DNA from: Brevibacillus panacihumi W25
Lineage (GTDB): Bacteria; Bacillota; Bacilli; Brevibacillales; Brevibacillaceae
Direction of reading: 5' to 3'
Assembly (NCBI RefSeq): GCF_000503775.1
Contig: NZ_KI629786.1
Location: forward strand, 417,501-481,500
DNA: 64,000 nucleotides
Shown: in pieces, positions 38,859 to 48,621 of the stretch
Position numbering within the stretch: position 1 is the stretch's first letter
Layout: every line of letters starts with the position of its first letter
Notes under the pieces: generated by a model
What the model was told of the DNA's origin: nothing
Database searches by the model: none
Seen by the model: the letters and a program-made list of their open reading frames with translations, nothing else
Position numbers and translations under genes: made by a program

Positions 38859-39971
38859 ATGAATATGGGCAATCTGAAAATTGAAAAAACTTTCAATGAG
38901 GCCGGAAAACGAAATGTAGTAGTTGTGGATGAGGACTACAACATTGTCGAGGAAATAACATTGTTTCTTCACTATTTAAAAGAGAAGGGGCACTCTGAGA
39001 ACACAATCGAAGGTTATAGTAGAGACTTAAAGGAATATTTCACTTGGTTAAACGAAGTGGGGCTTAAATTTTACGAGGTTAGGAAAGCGGATATGTTTTC
39101 TTGGCTTGAGTATTTGAAAACGAAAGTCGGAAAGACGGACAAAGAGAAATCTGCAAAGACAAAGAATAAGTATATGGCAACAATAGCCTCATTTTATCGA
39201 TATTATGAAGTGATTGGGGGCTTTGTGACGGAGAACCCATTAACTTATAAAGATGATTCAAAAAACAGACATTTCCTAGTTCAGAAAGTTAGTCGTAAAG
39301 ATATGGGTTTTAATTTCTTCCGAGTTAAAGAGAAAAAATCAGTTAAGGGTAAGCGTTTGACTCGGGAACAGGTTGAAAAGCTCTATCAAGGACTTGAGAT
39401 GTTACAGTCAGATGAGAGCTTGAATGCCCGAAATCAGTTATTGTTCAGATTTCTTTATGAAACGGGTTGCCGGATTAGTGAGGCACTAGGTCTTCGTATA
39501 GGTGATTATGAGATTCAAACAAAAGTTGGGGTTATAAAGGTAAAAGAGCATGATCCACTATACCATAAAGACCACAACATCAAATCACTAGAAAGGGAAA
39601 TACCCGTCAGCAGAGATATTGTCTTTGCCATAGAGGATTATATCTTGTATCATCGCCCTGATGATGGAAAACATCTTACGATATTTGTGAATCATGAAAC
39701 CAGCCCTGGCCAATATATGATCCGCGATACGATAACAAAGCTCTTCAATAAGCTATCTGAACAAGTGGGTATTAAATGCACTCCTCACATGCTTAGGCAC
39801 ACCCATGGAACCGAACTCACCGAATCGGGATTTGATATGCGTTATGTCCAAAATAGGTTAGGTCATAATGATGTTAAGTCTACGAGTAAGTATCAACATT
39901 TGTCGCTTGAAGCGAAAACAACGGCATATGAAAGCTTCATGCGTCAGAGAAGGAGCGCGGAGTTGAATTGA
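38859..39971 (+). CDS. Tyrosine recombinase 1 (TnpA-like)
   Basis: About 370 residues. An N-terminal SAM-like DNA-binding domain (LHYLKEKGHSENTIEGYSRDLKEYFTWLNEVG) is followed by the catalytic domain with Arg in TGCRISEALGL, HMLRHTHGTEL (HxxR) and the nucleophile Tyr in STSKYQHLS. All catalytic residues are present. The frame starts at 38784, but ATG 38859 has a GGTGGTG before it. Its stop overlaps the next start (TTGA). Confidence 0.93.
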   Translation: MNMGNLKIEKTFNEAGKRNVVVVDEDYNIVEEITLFLHYLKEKGHSENTIEGYSRDLKEYFTWLNEVGLKFYEVRKADMFSWLEYLKTKVGKTDKEKSAKTKNKYMATIASFYRYYEVIGGFVTENPLTYKDDSKNRHFLVQKVSRKDMGFNFFRVKEKKSVKGKRLTREQVEKLYQGLEMLQSDESLNARNQLLFRFLYETGCRISEALGLRIGDYEIQTKVGVIKVKEHDPLYHKDHNIKSLEREIPVSRDIVFAIEDYILYHRPDDGKHLTIFVNHETSPGQYMIRDTITKLFNKLSEQVGIKCTPHMLRHTHGTELTESGFDMRYVQNRLGHNDVKSTSKYQHLSLEAKTTAYESFMRQRRSAELN

Positions 39972-41365
39972 GTAGAGCGTATATTTCAACAGTTGATACA
40001 AAAACTGATAGATGGGAGGTTCCGTATCAATCGAGTTATGGTGATAAATTATCTTTTGAATTTTCATATTTGCCAAATAAATGGTTCAAGAAAATACATA
40101 AGCAAATAACAATTGAATGCATGAGTCTAGGGAAGCCGAGCGTTGAAACACTGTATCGATATAATTATTCATTGAAACGGTTCTTTGAATTCGTGAAAGA
40201 ATACAATTTGAAAATTATGGATTATGCCGATTTATCGCACCAAATCACTCAAATGTATATTTATTATTTACAACAGATTCAATTAGCAAACTCTACAAGA
40301 TCGGTTGCTATGTCTGCACTAAAATGGGTAGTAGAACATGGGCAGTTTTTTGAGTATGATGGTTTTCCGGAGGGACAGGTTTTTGATGGAGATGAGTACC
40401 AAGCACTTAAGCAAGATGATGTTTTAAGGACAAGGTATATACCCGATAATGTAATGGAACAGATTGAAATAGCTTTAAAAAAGGAGAAAAACATCCTCTT
40501 GAAGTCTATTGTGGAGATCGGCATCGATTCGGGAATCAGGCTTTCAGAGGTTTTGGACCTAACCGAGGGGTGTATAACTGAAGATTTTACAGGAAAACCC
40601 GTATTGTATGTTTTCTCTCCGAAAAATAAGGCTGACAGATATATCCCCGTATCAAATCGAGTCAAACGGGCAGTTCAACTACTTGAACAATACTCAGAAG
40701 TGGCCAGGAAAGAACTTGCAACAAATTACATTTGTCTTTACTGGCAAAAACGGAATATACGGTACGCCAGACTGCTCCAAAAAATATTTCGAGATAAACT
40801 TTATCGGTTTGTCAAAAAGCATGATATCAGAGATAACGATGGCGAATTATACCCATTAACCTTTCACGCATTTAGGCATACGCTTGGAACGGACATGCTA
40901 AATAAGGGCATGAGCATGTTTGAAATTCAAGAATATTTAGGTCACGAATCATTGCACTCCACAAGCTTATATGCAAAAGTCAAAAATCCAAAAGTTGAAA
41001 GCGAATATAAAAAGCTTGGATTTATCGGCATGATAGTCAAGGAAATCAGTGATAAGGAACTTGGTCAAGGAAAGAATCTCGACACGGAAACGCTATTGTC
41101 TGCTTCATTGCCTGATGGGGCTTGTCAGAAGCCGATAAATAATGAGGGCAAGATATGCTCTAAATTTAATATGTGCGTGATCTGTCCTAAGTTTATCACG
41201 ACTCCCGAACACTTACCAATTCATAAAGACCATTTGGATCGTCTCAGAGCCAACAGAGAGGCATATATGGCTCAGGAGTACATCGGTACGACGAATCATC
41301 TTGAGACTGTTGAATACGCCTTAGAAACGATTATAGGGCGTTTGGAGGCGATGCTGAGTGGTTGA
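39968..41365 (+). CDS. Tyrosine recombinase 2 (TnpB-like)
   Basis: 465 residues, TTG start overlapping the previous stop. The catalytic domain has SGIRLSEVLDL (Arg), HAFRHTLGTDM (HxxR), LGHESLHSTSLYAKV (Tyr). After it stands a cysteine cluster (CQK...CSKFNMCVICPKF), likely a zinc knuckle that is a known extra of Tn554 TnpB-type recombinases. Partner of the flanking recombinases. Confidence 0.93.
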   Translation: MSRAYISTVDTKTDRWEVPYQSSYGDKLSFEFSYLPNKWFKKIHKQITIECMSLGKPSVETLYRYNYSLKRFFEFVKEYNLKIMDYADLSHQITQMYIYYLQQIQLANSTRSVAMSALKWVVEHGQFFEYDGFPEGQVFDGDEYQALKQDDVLRTRYIPDNVMEQIEIALKKEKNILLKSIVEIGIDSGIRLSEVLDLTEGCITEDFTGKPVLYVFSPKNKADRYIPVSNRVKRAVQLLEQYSEVARKELATNYICLYWQKRNIRYARLLQKIFRDKLYRFVKKHDIRDNDGELYPLTFHAFRHTLGTDMLNKGMSMFEIQEYLGHESLHSTSLYAKVKNPKVESEYKKLGFIGMIVKEISDKELGQGKNLDTETLLSASLPDGACQKPINNEGKICSKFNMCVICPKFITTPEHLPIHKDHLDRLRANREAYMAQEYIGTTNHLETVEYALETIIGRLEAMLSG

Positions 41366-42989
41366 AAGTATAAAGCTTCAATTGTTTGATTACAACCCCC
41401 TAATACCCCAATTAGATTTCCGCTGCGGTAATAGTAAATTCTCAGACAATGTATGGGATTTTAACGGATTTATTAATGTAGAGCATTTGTCTGGCAAGAG
41501 GCTTATGATTGATTTTGAATTTGTTGTTGATAAGCCCAAAATGCTAGAAGTAATAAAATGGTTTATGCATCATGAGTTAACCACGGGCAAGTTTTCAACT
41601 GCCAAACGAAATTTAGACGGTGTTGTTCGATTTTCTAAATTTATAAAAGAATATGCGCCGGAAGTGGAGTCGTTTTCAGAAATTGATCAGAGTTTATTGG
41701 AGAAGTATTTTACGTATTTGCCTGAAGCGAAAAGCGAGACAAGTGGTCAGTCAATAAGCTCTGTTTCAATCAAGAAAAGTGCATTGGCGTTAAAAGAAAT
41801 CTTATTAAAGGGAAATATTAAAGGCTGGGATGTTCCAAAAGATGTTCGATTTGTTCAGGGCATGTACAATGAGCTCATTATTAATAACAAAGCGTTAAAG
41901 AAGGATGCCAAGCAAGCAGAGCAAGTAAACATTGATAAAATATCGGACGAACAGTTGATCGATCGGATATTGCGTAAAGCAGTAAGTGATTTAGATATGG
42001 ACGAAAATATACTTGTTGCAGCTAGCGTAGTAGTTGGATTGCAGCTTGGACTTCGCATTAGCGAAATCATTACGATGTATAATGCCTCCATTGAGCCAAT
42101 TGGCGGAGAAACAAAATTAGTATACAACACCGGTAAACTGCAAGCCGAACCTACGAGGGTGTATAAACCAGCGAATGCCCTTGTCGTACAAGCCATTACG
42201 AAAGTTGAAAAATACACGGATCCGTTAAGAAAAGAATCGGGCTTACCGTATTTATTTCTTAATCGAATACGTAATGTCAAAGGATATCCCGTGGGTATAG
42301 TTTCCCATGCAAATTGGTCAAAGAATTTTCTAAGACCCTGGCTTCAAAAACACAATCTCCGATATAAAAATGGAGATATTGCTGATTTTTCATCTCATAC
42401 ATTCCGCCACGCTTGCGCTACGTATGCTTTAAAAGGCGGGGCCTCTCTGGAAACCATACGGGAATTGTTAAATCACAAGTCCATTAGAGGTACACAGCAC
42501 TATACACACCTGCTTCAAGAGGATGTAAGGAACAAGTTCGCGAAAGTATTCAATGAAGGCGCAGTTCTTGTTGGTAAGCAGGCTCTTCAAATAAAAGAAA
42601 AACTTAAAGTAAATAACCCATTCAAAGGAAAGACCATCGAACAAGTTGATAAATTGCGTAAAGCGCATAAGATTCAAATTTTGTCACATGGACTTTGTCT
42701 TCACCATCCAATGCGAAATGAACCTTGTGAAGGCGACGGGGTATGTTTAGGATGCCGCAATTTTTTGACTACTCCGGACTTTCTTGAAGTTCATAAAGGC
42801 CGGTTGAAAAAAATTCGTAGCGAATTGGCATCTGCACCTGCTGGGGGTCCTTATGAGAACAAGTTAAAGACAATTGAAAAATACCTCGTAGGAATTATTG
42901 ATGAGTTGGAAACCCAGGTGAATTATTCCGGAATTGATAATCATTCAGATTACAATATCACACCAAGCGAATGGGAGGGAATGGCATGA
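41358..42989 (+). CDS. Tyrosine recombinase 3 (TnpB-like)
   Basis: 543 residues, GTG start overlapping recombinase 2 by eight bases. Catalytic residues in LGLRISEIITM, HTFRHACATYAL and IRGTQHYTHLLQ. The C-terminal segment also has a cysteine motif (CLHHPM..CEGDGVCLGCRNF). Together with recombinases 1 and 2 it should act on one site pair. Confidence 0.93.
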   Translation: MVESIKLQLFDYNPLIPQLDFRCGNSKFSDNVWDFNGFINVEHLSGKRLMIDFEFVVDKPKMLEVIKWFMHHELTTGKFSTAKRNLDGVVRFSKFIKEYAPEVESFSEIDQSLLEKYFTYLPEAKSETSGQSISSVSIKKSALALKEILLKGNIKGWDVPKDVRFVQGMYNELIINNKALKKDAKQAEQVNIDKISDEQLIDRILRKAVSDLDMDENILVAASVVVGLQLGLRISEIITMYNASIEPIGGETKLVYNTGKLQAEPTRVYKPANALVVQAITKVEKYTDPLRKESGLPYLFLNRIRNVKGYPVGIVSHANWSKNFLRPWLQKHNLRYKNGDIADFSSHTFRHACATYALKGGASLETIRELLNHKSIRGTQHYTHLLQEDVRNKFAKVFNEGAVLVGKQALQIKEKLKVNNPFKGKTIEQVDKLRKAHKIQILSHGLCLHHPMRNEPCEGDGVCLGCRNFLTTPDFLEVHKGRLKKIRSELASAPAGGPYENKLKTIEKYLVGIIDELETQVNYSGIDNHSDYNITPSEWEGMA

Positions 42990-43432
42990 GTGACCCTTCT
43001 AAAGAAAATAAACTCGTTACACTGGAGCGTATCGAACAAGCAATAACAAACCTCCGAAAAGGGAAGAAAAAACTGTCCATATCAGCGATTGCTAAAAAAG
43101 CTGGCATTGAGCGAAAGACGATCTATAATCGTCCTGATCTTAAGGAACGCTGTGATCAAGCCATTTTGCTGCAGATGGAAATTGAAAAAGGGGCAGAAGA
43201 AATTGCAGCTACTGCAATCGAAACGTCAACCAGACCAAGCGGTAAAAGATTGCTTGAGAATCGGTATGAAAAAGTTAAGCAGGCGCTTCAGAATGAGAAG
43301 GAAAAGAACGAGAAACTTCTGGAAATATGCAGAAAACATGTCATAGAGAAAGCACAACTAAAATCTCGTATCGAATATTTAGAAAATAAAATTCAAGAAC
43401 TAAGGGAGAGACAATTGAAACCATTCCAATAA
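42986..43432 (+). CDS. Transposition accessory protein, TnpC-like (DUF6262 type)
   Basis: About 148 residues; ATG 42986 overlaps recombinase 3's stop and is preceded by GGGAGG. The first third has a helix-turn-helix look (LSISAIAKKAGIERKTIYNRPDL), and the rest is a charged coiled coil (LQNEKEKNEKLLEICRKHVIEKAQL). This is the usual last gene of Tn554-type operons and is thought to influence orientation or frequency of transposition. Confidence 0.85.
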   Translation: MSDPSKENKLVTLERIEQAITNLRKGKKKLSISAIAKKAGIERKTIYNRPDLKERCDQAILLQMEIEKGAEEIAATAIETSTRPSGKRLLENRYEKVKQALQNEKEKNEKLLEICRKHVIEKAQLKSRIEYLENKIQELRERQLKPFQ

Positions 43433-43732
43433 AGGCTTGTGCTTGACCACCACTATGTGACGAGCCGCACGCTGGGAGTCGCGCACGGCCAATAGAAATA
43501 AATAAAGGTTTCGTATACATGCCATATGTAAGCAGCAACTCTTGCCCGTATAGTGTTGCCGCTCACGTAAAATGGCGGCGTGAATCTTACCGACAATGAC
43601 GGTAGATATGTAACGTCAACCCGCCAGGCAGGTGAGAAGTGTATCGCCATTCAATAGACGAAGCGTACGCCAATCTCTGTGAATAAGAGACGGCATACGC
43701 CAATTCATGTGCATATAGGGGATAAGGGCGAA

Positions 43733-44557
43733 TTAATTCGTGAGGCCTCGCTGCCGATCCATGTCCGCGAGCACGCGAACGACATCACTTTCTTCAACAA
43801 CCTCGAGATTTCGGGCGGTGGCATCGAGCAGGATCTGCGTGCAAATTTGGTTCACGACTCGTGGAAGTCCCTGGCTTGCTGCGAATATACGGCCGAGTGC
43901 GCTTTCGGCAAAAACAGGCTTCTCCGTTTTGCTTACGGTCATGTGGTGACGGATATAGGCGCTCGTTTCATCCTTGTTCATGCCGCCCAGATGGTACTGC
44001 ATCCCGATGCGCTGGAGGGTCGCTTCATACTTTTTGAGCCGGAGCAACTTGCGAAGCTCAGGTTGGCCGACAAGGATGAGCGGAAACAGAGCCGCGGAGT
44101 CAATGTTGTAGTTAAGAGCGAATCGCAGCTCCAGCAGCATCGCTTCGCTCATTTCATGTGCCTCGTCAATAATGACGGCTAACGTTTTTTCTCCTGGCGC
44201 AGACCGGCTGCGCACCACCTCTTGCCAGAGCTTTCGCGCCTTGGACACCGTGTAAACCGGCTCTACGCCCACAGCTTCAAGCAGTCCAGCATAAAATTCA
44301 CGCGGTTTCAGATTGGCGCAACACAGATAGATCGGCAAGTACGTCATCGGATCAAGCGAAGCGAACAAACGCCGGATCAGGGTGGATTTGCCGCCGCCCA
44401 CCTCGCCCGTTAATACGCCGAGTGTTCGGTGCTTAATCATCAGGTCCAATCGGGCGGCTGCTTCCTTATGCCCGCTGAACGCATAACAGAGCATCGGATC
44501 GAGCTCTTTGCTAAAGGGCCTTTGCGGCGTGGGAGGGGCTTGCGAGACCGAATTCAT
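43733..44557 (-). CDS. IS-associated AAA ATPase (ExeA/TniB/IstB-like)
   Basis: A 274-residue ATPase with Walker A GEVGGGKSTLI near 43 and Walker B LAVIIDEAHEM near 118, then a sensor region GLPRVVNQICTQILL. Such proteins select targets for DDE transposases. ATG 44557 overlaps the transposase stop by four bases. The frame is intact, GC-rich, and unlike the adjacent recombinase operon in composition. Confidence 0.9.
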   Translation of the reverse strand: MNSVSQAPPTPQRPFSKELDPMLCYAFSGHKEAAARLDLMIKHRTLGVLTGEVGGGKSTLIRRLFASLDPMTYLPIYLCCANLKPREFYAGLLEAVGVEPVYTVSKARKLWQEVVRSRSAPGEKTLAVIIDEAHEMSEAMLLELRFALNYNIDSAALFPLILVGQPELRKLLRLKKYEATLQRIGMQYHLGGMNKDETSAYIRHHMTVSKTEKPVFAESALGRIFAASQGLPRVVNQICTQILLDATARNLEVVEESDVVRVLADMDRQRGLTN

Positions 44558-45939
44558 GGCGTATCATCCCCTTCCACCGTGGCATAAGAGACAGGCTCGC
44601 TTGTCCACTGCGCTTGCCGCTTCTGTTCCGCCAGTTCCAGGAAGGCCACTTGCCCGTCCGGTTCCACGACAAGTGAAGAGGTCGTCTCTGGCTTTACTCG
44701 GCGGTCGTAGGGACGAGCTAAATCGACGACAGTGGCATCGGCGTACCTCTTGTCCTCATACCAGACCTGAATGGCACTTAGTTCAAAGGGGTCATAACGA
44801 AGCACCACACGCTTTCTGCACAGCTCAAGATCGACCTCATACGTGTTGCCATCGAGACTGACGCAGCCGGTTTTGTCGGCGGTTCGCTGCTCTTCCCAGA
44901 GGAAGATCTCCGTCAGTTCCGCTAGCGTTTTGCGCCGCATCTCCCGCTTACAAGAGGAAAGCCGCGCTTTGGGAGATTGCTTGGTAGAGCCATGCTCCCG
45001 AGTATGGTAGTATCCGTCCAGCCATGCGGCGAGCGCGGCATTAAGCTCGGCGAGCGTCGTTAGTCGCCCTTGCTCAATCAGCGCGTAAGCTTCCGGCTTG
45101 AAGCTGGTATCAATAAAACGGAACCAGCGTTCAATTTTACCGCGACCAGCAGGGCGTCGGACGGTACTGTGCGAAAGCTGAACGCCCAGCTTGCCGTAGA
45201 TGCGCACCAGATGATGGGAAGAAAACGCAGAGCCGTTATCGCAGTAGAATTGAGAAGGAATTCCATGTTTTAAAATCGCCTTCTTGAGACTGTCCTCCAT
45301 ACGCGGCAGCTTTTCATCCCAATAGAACTCGGCATGGACAATGTAGCGGCTGTAGTCGTCCAGGATCGCGAAGAGGATGGCTTTCTTTCGTTTCTTCGGG
45401 TCTTTCGGGTCGGGCAAATAGAGCGTGTGCTGAAAGTCGAATTGCCAACTTAAATGAGCATCCTCAGCTTCGAATCGCCGAAACCCTTTCTCCGTGCTCT
45501 CTACGAGCAACTCTTTGCGGCTTGCGCCAGCCTTTCTAAGATGACGGGAGAGTGTGCTTGCGGCAACCGTACCAGCCTCGGCCTGACCGCTTTCCTCAAG
45601 CAGAAAGATGATCTGCTCGACGCTGCGCTCAGGACGCTCTTTGCGTAGGCGAATCGCCTCTTGAAGTACCGCTGGCGGGATGCACAGATTGGTTTTCCGG
45701 ATGCGGGCTTTCGGCTTCAGGCCGTTCCACTCGCCCCTCCGGTACTGGTTCAGCCAGCGTTCGAGTGAACGCACGCTTACCTGAGTTTTCGTGCTGCCGG
45801 GAATGTGGTAGACCTACGAAGCGGCCTGCTTCAAATAAGCCTTGAGCTCACCGGGCGCAAGCGGCGTTTGCCGACTGACTACGGGTGCGATCAGGCTGTA
45901 GCGAAAAGCGGCCATTTGTTCCTGCAAGGACGAATCCAT
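44554..45939 (-). pseudogene. DDE (rve) transposase interrupted by an in-frame TAG
   Basis: The start MDSSLQEQMAAF at 45939 (AAAGGAGGC upstream) leads after 41 codons to TAG at 45814-45816; directly beyond it, in the same frame, VYHIPGSTKTQVSVRSLERWLNQY begins. The main part (about 420 residues) has the integrase core: QFDFQH, YCDNGSAF, RGKIERWF, a DDE triad. An original CAG (Gln) at the stop is plausible. A late in-frame start (GTG near 45780) would still make the catalytic part without the N-terminal domain. Confidence 0.85.
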
Positions 45940-46033
45940 ATGGGCGTTGCCTCCTTTGGAGATGAAATAGGGCGCTAAAATCCCCTTGCCTCCATTGTGA
46001 GACACCGCCAATCGATGCGACAGGACAGGCTAT

Positions 46034-46699
46034 GTGGTATTTTATCCGTGCGCCGTCACCGTCATGGAGAAGCACTACGAAAAGCAAGGGCAATTGACGA
46101 CAAGCAACGTGCATGAATTCCTGGCCAGGGTGTACAACCCTTATGCCGATCCGGTTCTTCCCTATTACGCCGTCGCGAACAATGAACTTCGTTATTCCGG
46201 GACGGCGCTGTTCCGCGGGGATAAGATGGTCGGGACGGTTTCGCTGCCCGATGACGTCTTTTTCCAAATGCTGCATGAAAAGAGAGGCGTTCAAAAGACG
46301 GTGCCGCTGCCAGCGGCGGATGTCGTGCTCGGCAGTATAAAAACCGAGCGGCAAATTCGTTTCACCGATTCGTTCCGGAGAGTCTATGTTGATGTGATGC
46401 TTAAAGGACGAGTGGAAGAAGTCCCCGCCGGACAGAAGACGGACAGCCCCCTGGAATTGCAGGAGTTCGAGCGTTCGCTTGAACGGAGAATTCAGGAGAA
46501 GCTGGAGAAAGTCATCGATCGAACGCAGTCGTTATGTGTCGACCCGTTCGGCCTGGGCATGCACACGGTAGGATGGAAGGAACGGCCATTCACCCGTGAG
46601 CAGTGGAACCAACGATGGCCGGATATGGACGTAACGATTCATGCTTCGCTGAAGTTGGAGCATACCGGGATGCTCGATTCGCATGCGGACCGGCGATGA
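46034..46699 (+). pseudogene. Ger(x)C spore germination protein, C-terminal part only
   Basis: About 221 residues that match the C-terminal domain of the Ger(x)C family, lipoproteins that work with GerA/GerB in nutrient germination receptors: YSGTALFRGDKMVGTVSLPDDVFFQML, SIKTERQIRF near 100, and LERRIQEKLEKVIDRTQS. Full members are about 380 residues with a lipobox; the N-terminal half and signal sequence are missing. The break falls at the right end of the insertion sequence (46022), so the IS or a deletion next to it removed the start. No gerA or gerB fragment remains. Confidence 0.85.
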
Positions 46700-46976
46700 A
46701 GACGCAGCTCGCGCGCCCTGTGTCACTCGCCAATGATCGCGACTTCATGACATGGAACGTTTGAAGCCGCGTACAAAAGCGCTCACATTCCCCAAACAGC
46801 AAGTCCCCTGCGGATTGAGGATTTCGCATGCGCAGCGGCCAGCCTGTACCTGAGTTTTGATCCGGTCAACATACGATTCCGGCATGATCGGAAGGTGCGC
46901 AGCAATCCACAGGAATTCCCCCTTGCAGGATGTGTGAAAGGAATTGACGTTCGACGCCTCTGGAATCGTAAGGTAG
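46700..46976 (+). other. Noncoding junction between germination fragment and CBO0543 fragment
   Basis: About 280 bases with short frames on both strands and no good starts. A plus frame reads (L)RIEDFACAAASLYLSFDPVN and then breaks; I do not recognise it. It appears to be rearrangement debris between two truncated genes. Confidence 0.4.
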
Positions 46977-47363
46977 CTTCCAAATCTTTACGAATTTTTT
47001 TCGCACGAAAAATTTTATGTGTGGCGTCTGGAACCGGATCAACTGATCAATTATACCGGCGTTGTGATGCTGCACACCTTTTGCATTTATCCTTTGACTG
47101 CTTTTCTCTACCTGACTCGTTTTCCAGAAGTCGAATGGAAGGCTGCGGTTCACATTGCAAAATGGGTGCTGATCTATATCGGTGTAGAATGGGTTGGATA
47201 TCGCCTCGGTTATATTACCTACTCCCACGGCTGGAATTGCTGGTGGTCGCTTTTCTTTGATGTACACATGTTTCTGATGCTCCATCATACAAAGCCGGTT
47301 TGGAGCATCCCGATGACGATACTGTCCATCTTCTTTTACTTGATCCTGTTCGGTTATCTGTAA
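46977..47363 (+). pseudogene. CBO0543-type membrane protein, N-terminus lost
   Basis: From the end of a stop at 46974 the frame encodes LYEFFSHEKFYVWRLEPDQL and continues through three to four hydrophobic helices (IAKWVLIYIGVEWVGYRL; NCWWSLFFDVHMFLML; MTILSIFFYLILFGYL). This is the C-terminal part of a CBO0543 membrane protein, a family common in spore formers; complete ones begin with one or two more helices (about 165 residues). No start with a ribosome binding site is seen. The first usable codon is GTG 47019. Confidence 0.75.
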
Positions 47364-48621
47364 AGAATCCATGCCCCGTGACTGGCATTTTTGCCGAGGA
47401 CGCATATAATGACGTGATCCAACTTTTGAGGAGTGATGAATCATGTCCGTTGCGGCTCAAACAAGTACAAAGAGTGTACCTCCCTTTTCCATATGGGGGG
47501 TTCATGCATCTGTCGCCGGAAGACCGGTTGTGTGGGGCAAACTCGTGATGCGTGTTTTGCCGGATCAACAAATTCAAGGCACCATCCGATTTCGCGGAAC
47601 GCCGATTCCGATTGAAGGAAGCTGGAATGAAAGCGCGCAGCAGATCATGTTTCATTCCCCCTACGCCGCCTACTCCGGCCATTTATCCATCTACGACGAT
47701 GTCCAGATTCAACTTCGGCATCTGGTTCTCACCGGACGCCTCCAGATGCTCCCCCCCTCTTTACAGGCAGGTGAGTATGGAACCTGGGTAGCGACAACAG
47801 ATATAAGCTTGCCGGAGTATAGCGGCTATGTCCCGCCCCAACCGTCTTCAACTTCGCTGCCGCCGGTTGGCGTATTTGTAACGTCGAATATACTGTATGG
47901 AAACTCGCGGTTATAAAGCAGGCACCTATCCGTCATTGTCCCCAAATATGGCCTTGACGGATAAAAAATGATCGTTGCCGGGTTCTGTGCAGGGTATGGA
48001 AATGGAATCGCTGGTGCATCGTCTTGTCAACAGAAGAGCACATGATGGGGATCCAGATAACGGAAAGGGGTGGAATCGGTGGACGAAAATCAGATTCATC
48101 ATGCAATCGAACAAGCCTATCAATTGATTGTTGAAGCACACCGCAACATGACTGACATTTGGCGCACTCACGTACTGTTTACGCAGCAATGGTGGTTTGG
48201 AGTAGGTTTATCGATATGCCCCTGGCTATTTTGGATCGGATTTCGGGATAAGAGAGCTACGGGACAGGTTCTCCTATCCGGGTTTATGATGATTATCGTG
48301 TCGTCGTGGCTGGACCAGCTTGGGATTGCCATGGGACTTTGGCATTATCACTGGGAAGTCATACCATTCATGCCCGCTAATTTTCCATGGAATTTTTCAC
48401 TTCTTCCCGTCACGGTTATGTTCTTACACCAGTACAAGTCTGGCATACATCCGTTGTTCAAAGCTCTCCTATTTGGGGGATTTTCCGCTTTTGTGGCCGA
48501 GCCGGTCTCACAAATGGCCGATTTATACCACCCCGTTCACTGGAAACATACATATTCGTTTCCTATCTATGTGGGGCTATATCTGCTGGCTTCGAGCATC
48601 GCCAAGCGGGGCGTTGATTGC
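47324..48621 (+). repeat. Direct duplication, copy A (see 55687-56881)
   Basis: This segment, from TCCATCTTCTTTT to the end of the CBO0543 gene, is nearly identical to 55687-56881 in the same orientation. Copy A has about 90 more bases between the two genes (around 47930-48050). The copies flank a 7-kb segment with the ykvI and spoVA genes. Confidence 0.92.
47443..47916 (+). CDS. Hypothetical protein, copy A of a duplicated 157-residue family
   Basis: 157 residues, no signal peptide and no membrane helix. It is rich in beta-prone stretches (VVWGKLVMRVLPDQQIQGTIRF, PIPIEGSWNES, DVQIQLRHLVLTGRLQML) and ends in a proline-rich tail (PEYSGYVPPQPSS). I do not recognise it. ATG 47443 has GAGGAGTGATG upstream. 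The same protein with three changes is encoded at 55804-56277. It always stands before a CBO0543 gene here, so the two may act together, possibly in spore coat or membrane. Confidence 0.75.
   Translation: MSVAAQTSTKSVPPFSIWGVHASVAGRPVVWGKLVMRVLPDQQIQGTIRFRGTPIPIEGSWNESAQQIMFHSPYAAYSGHLSIYDDVQIQLRHLVLTGRLQMLPPSLQAGEYGTWVATTDISLPEYSGYVPPQPSSTSLPPVGVFVTSNILYGNSRL

Larger units (their letters stand above)
38859..43432 (+). mobile_element. Tn554-style recombinase operon (three tyrosine recombinases plus TnpC-like)
   Basis: Four genes overlap end to start (TTGA, GTG-TTGA, GCATGA), a compact operon. Three encode tyrosine recombinases and the last a small helix-turn-helix/coiled-coil protein, the organisation of Tn554 (TnpA, TnpB, TnpC) and related elements. 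The AT-rich composition differs from the housekeeping genes on the left. The element's outer ends could not be fixed: no obvious terminal repeats flank this operon, and these elements generally lack them. The cargo may extend rightward over the spore-related island. Confidence 0.75.
43554..46022 (-). mobile_element. Insertion sequence with DDE transposase and ATPase
   Basis: A two-gene element reading leftward. Possible ends resemble each other: TGTTGCCGC... with internal ATGGCGGCGT from 43554, and TGTCGCATCG... with internal TTGGCGGTGT reading leftward from 46022. No clear target duplication is visible, so the ends are provisional. Between TnpC-like and this IS only 120 bases of noncoding sequence remain. 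The transposase has an in-frame stop, so the element is probably not autonomous. Confidence 0.5.

Noticed and set aside
43679..44182. 167-codon plus-strand frame over the IS ATPase
   Set aside because: Antisense to a clear AAA ATPase gene.
46895..47260. 121-codon plus-strand frame over the CBO0543 fragment
   Set aside because: Out of phase with the recognisable CBO0543 membrane segments.
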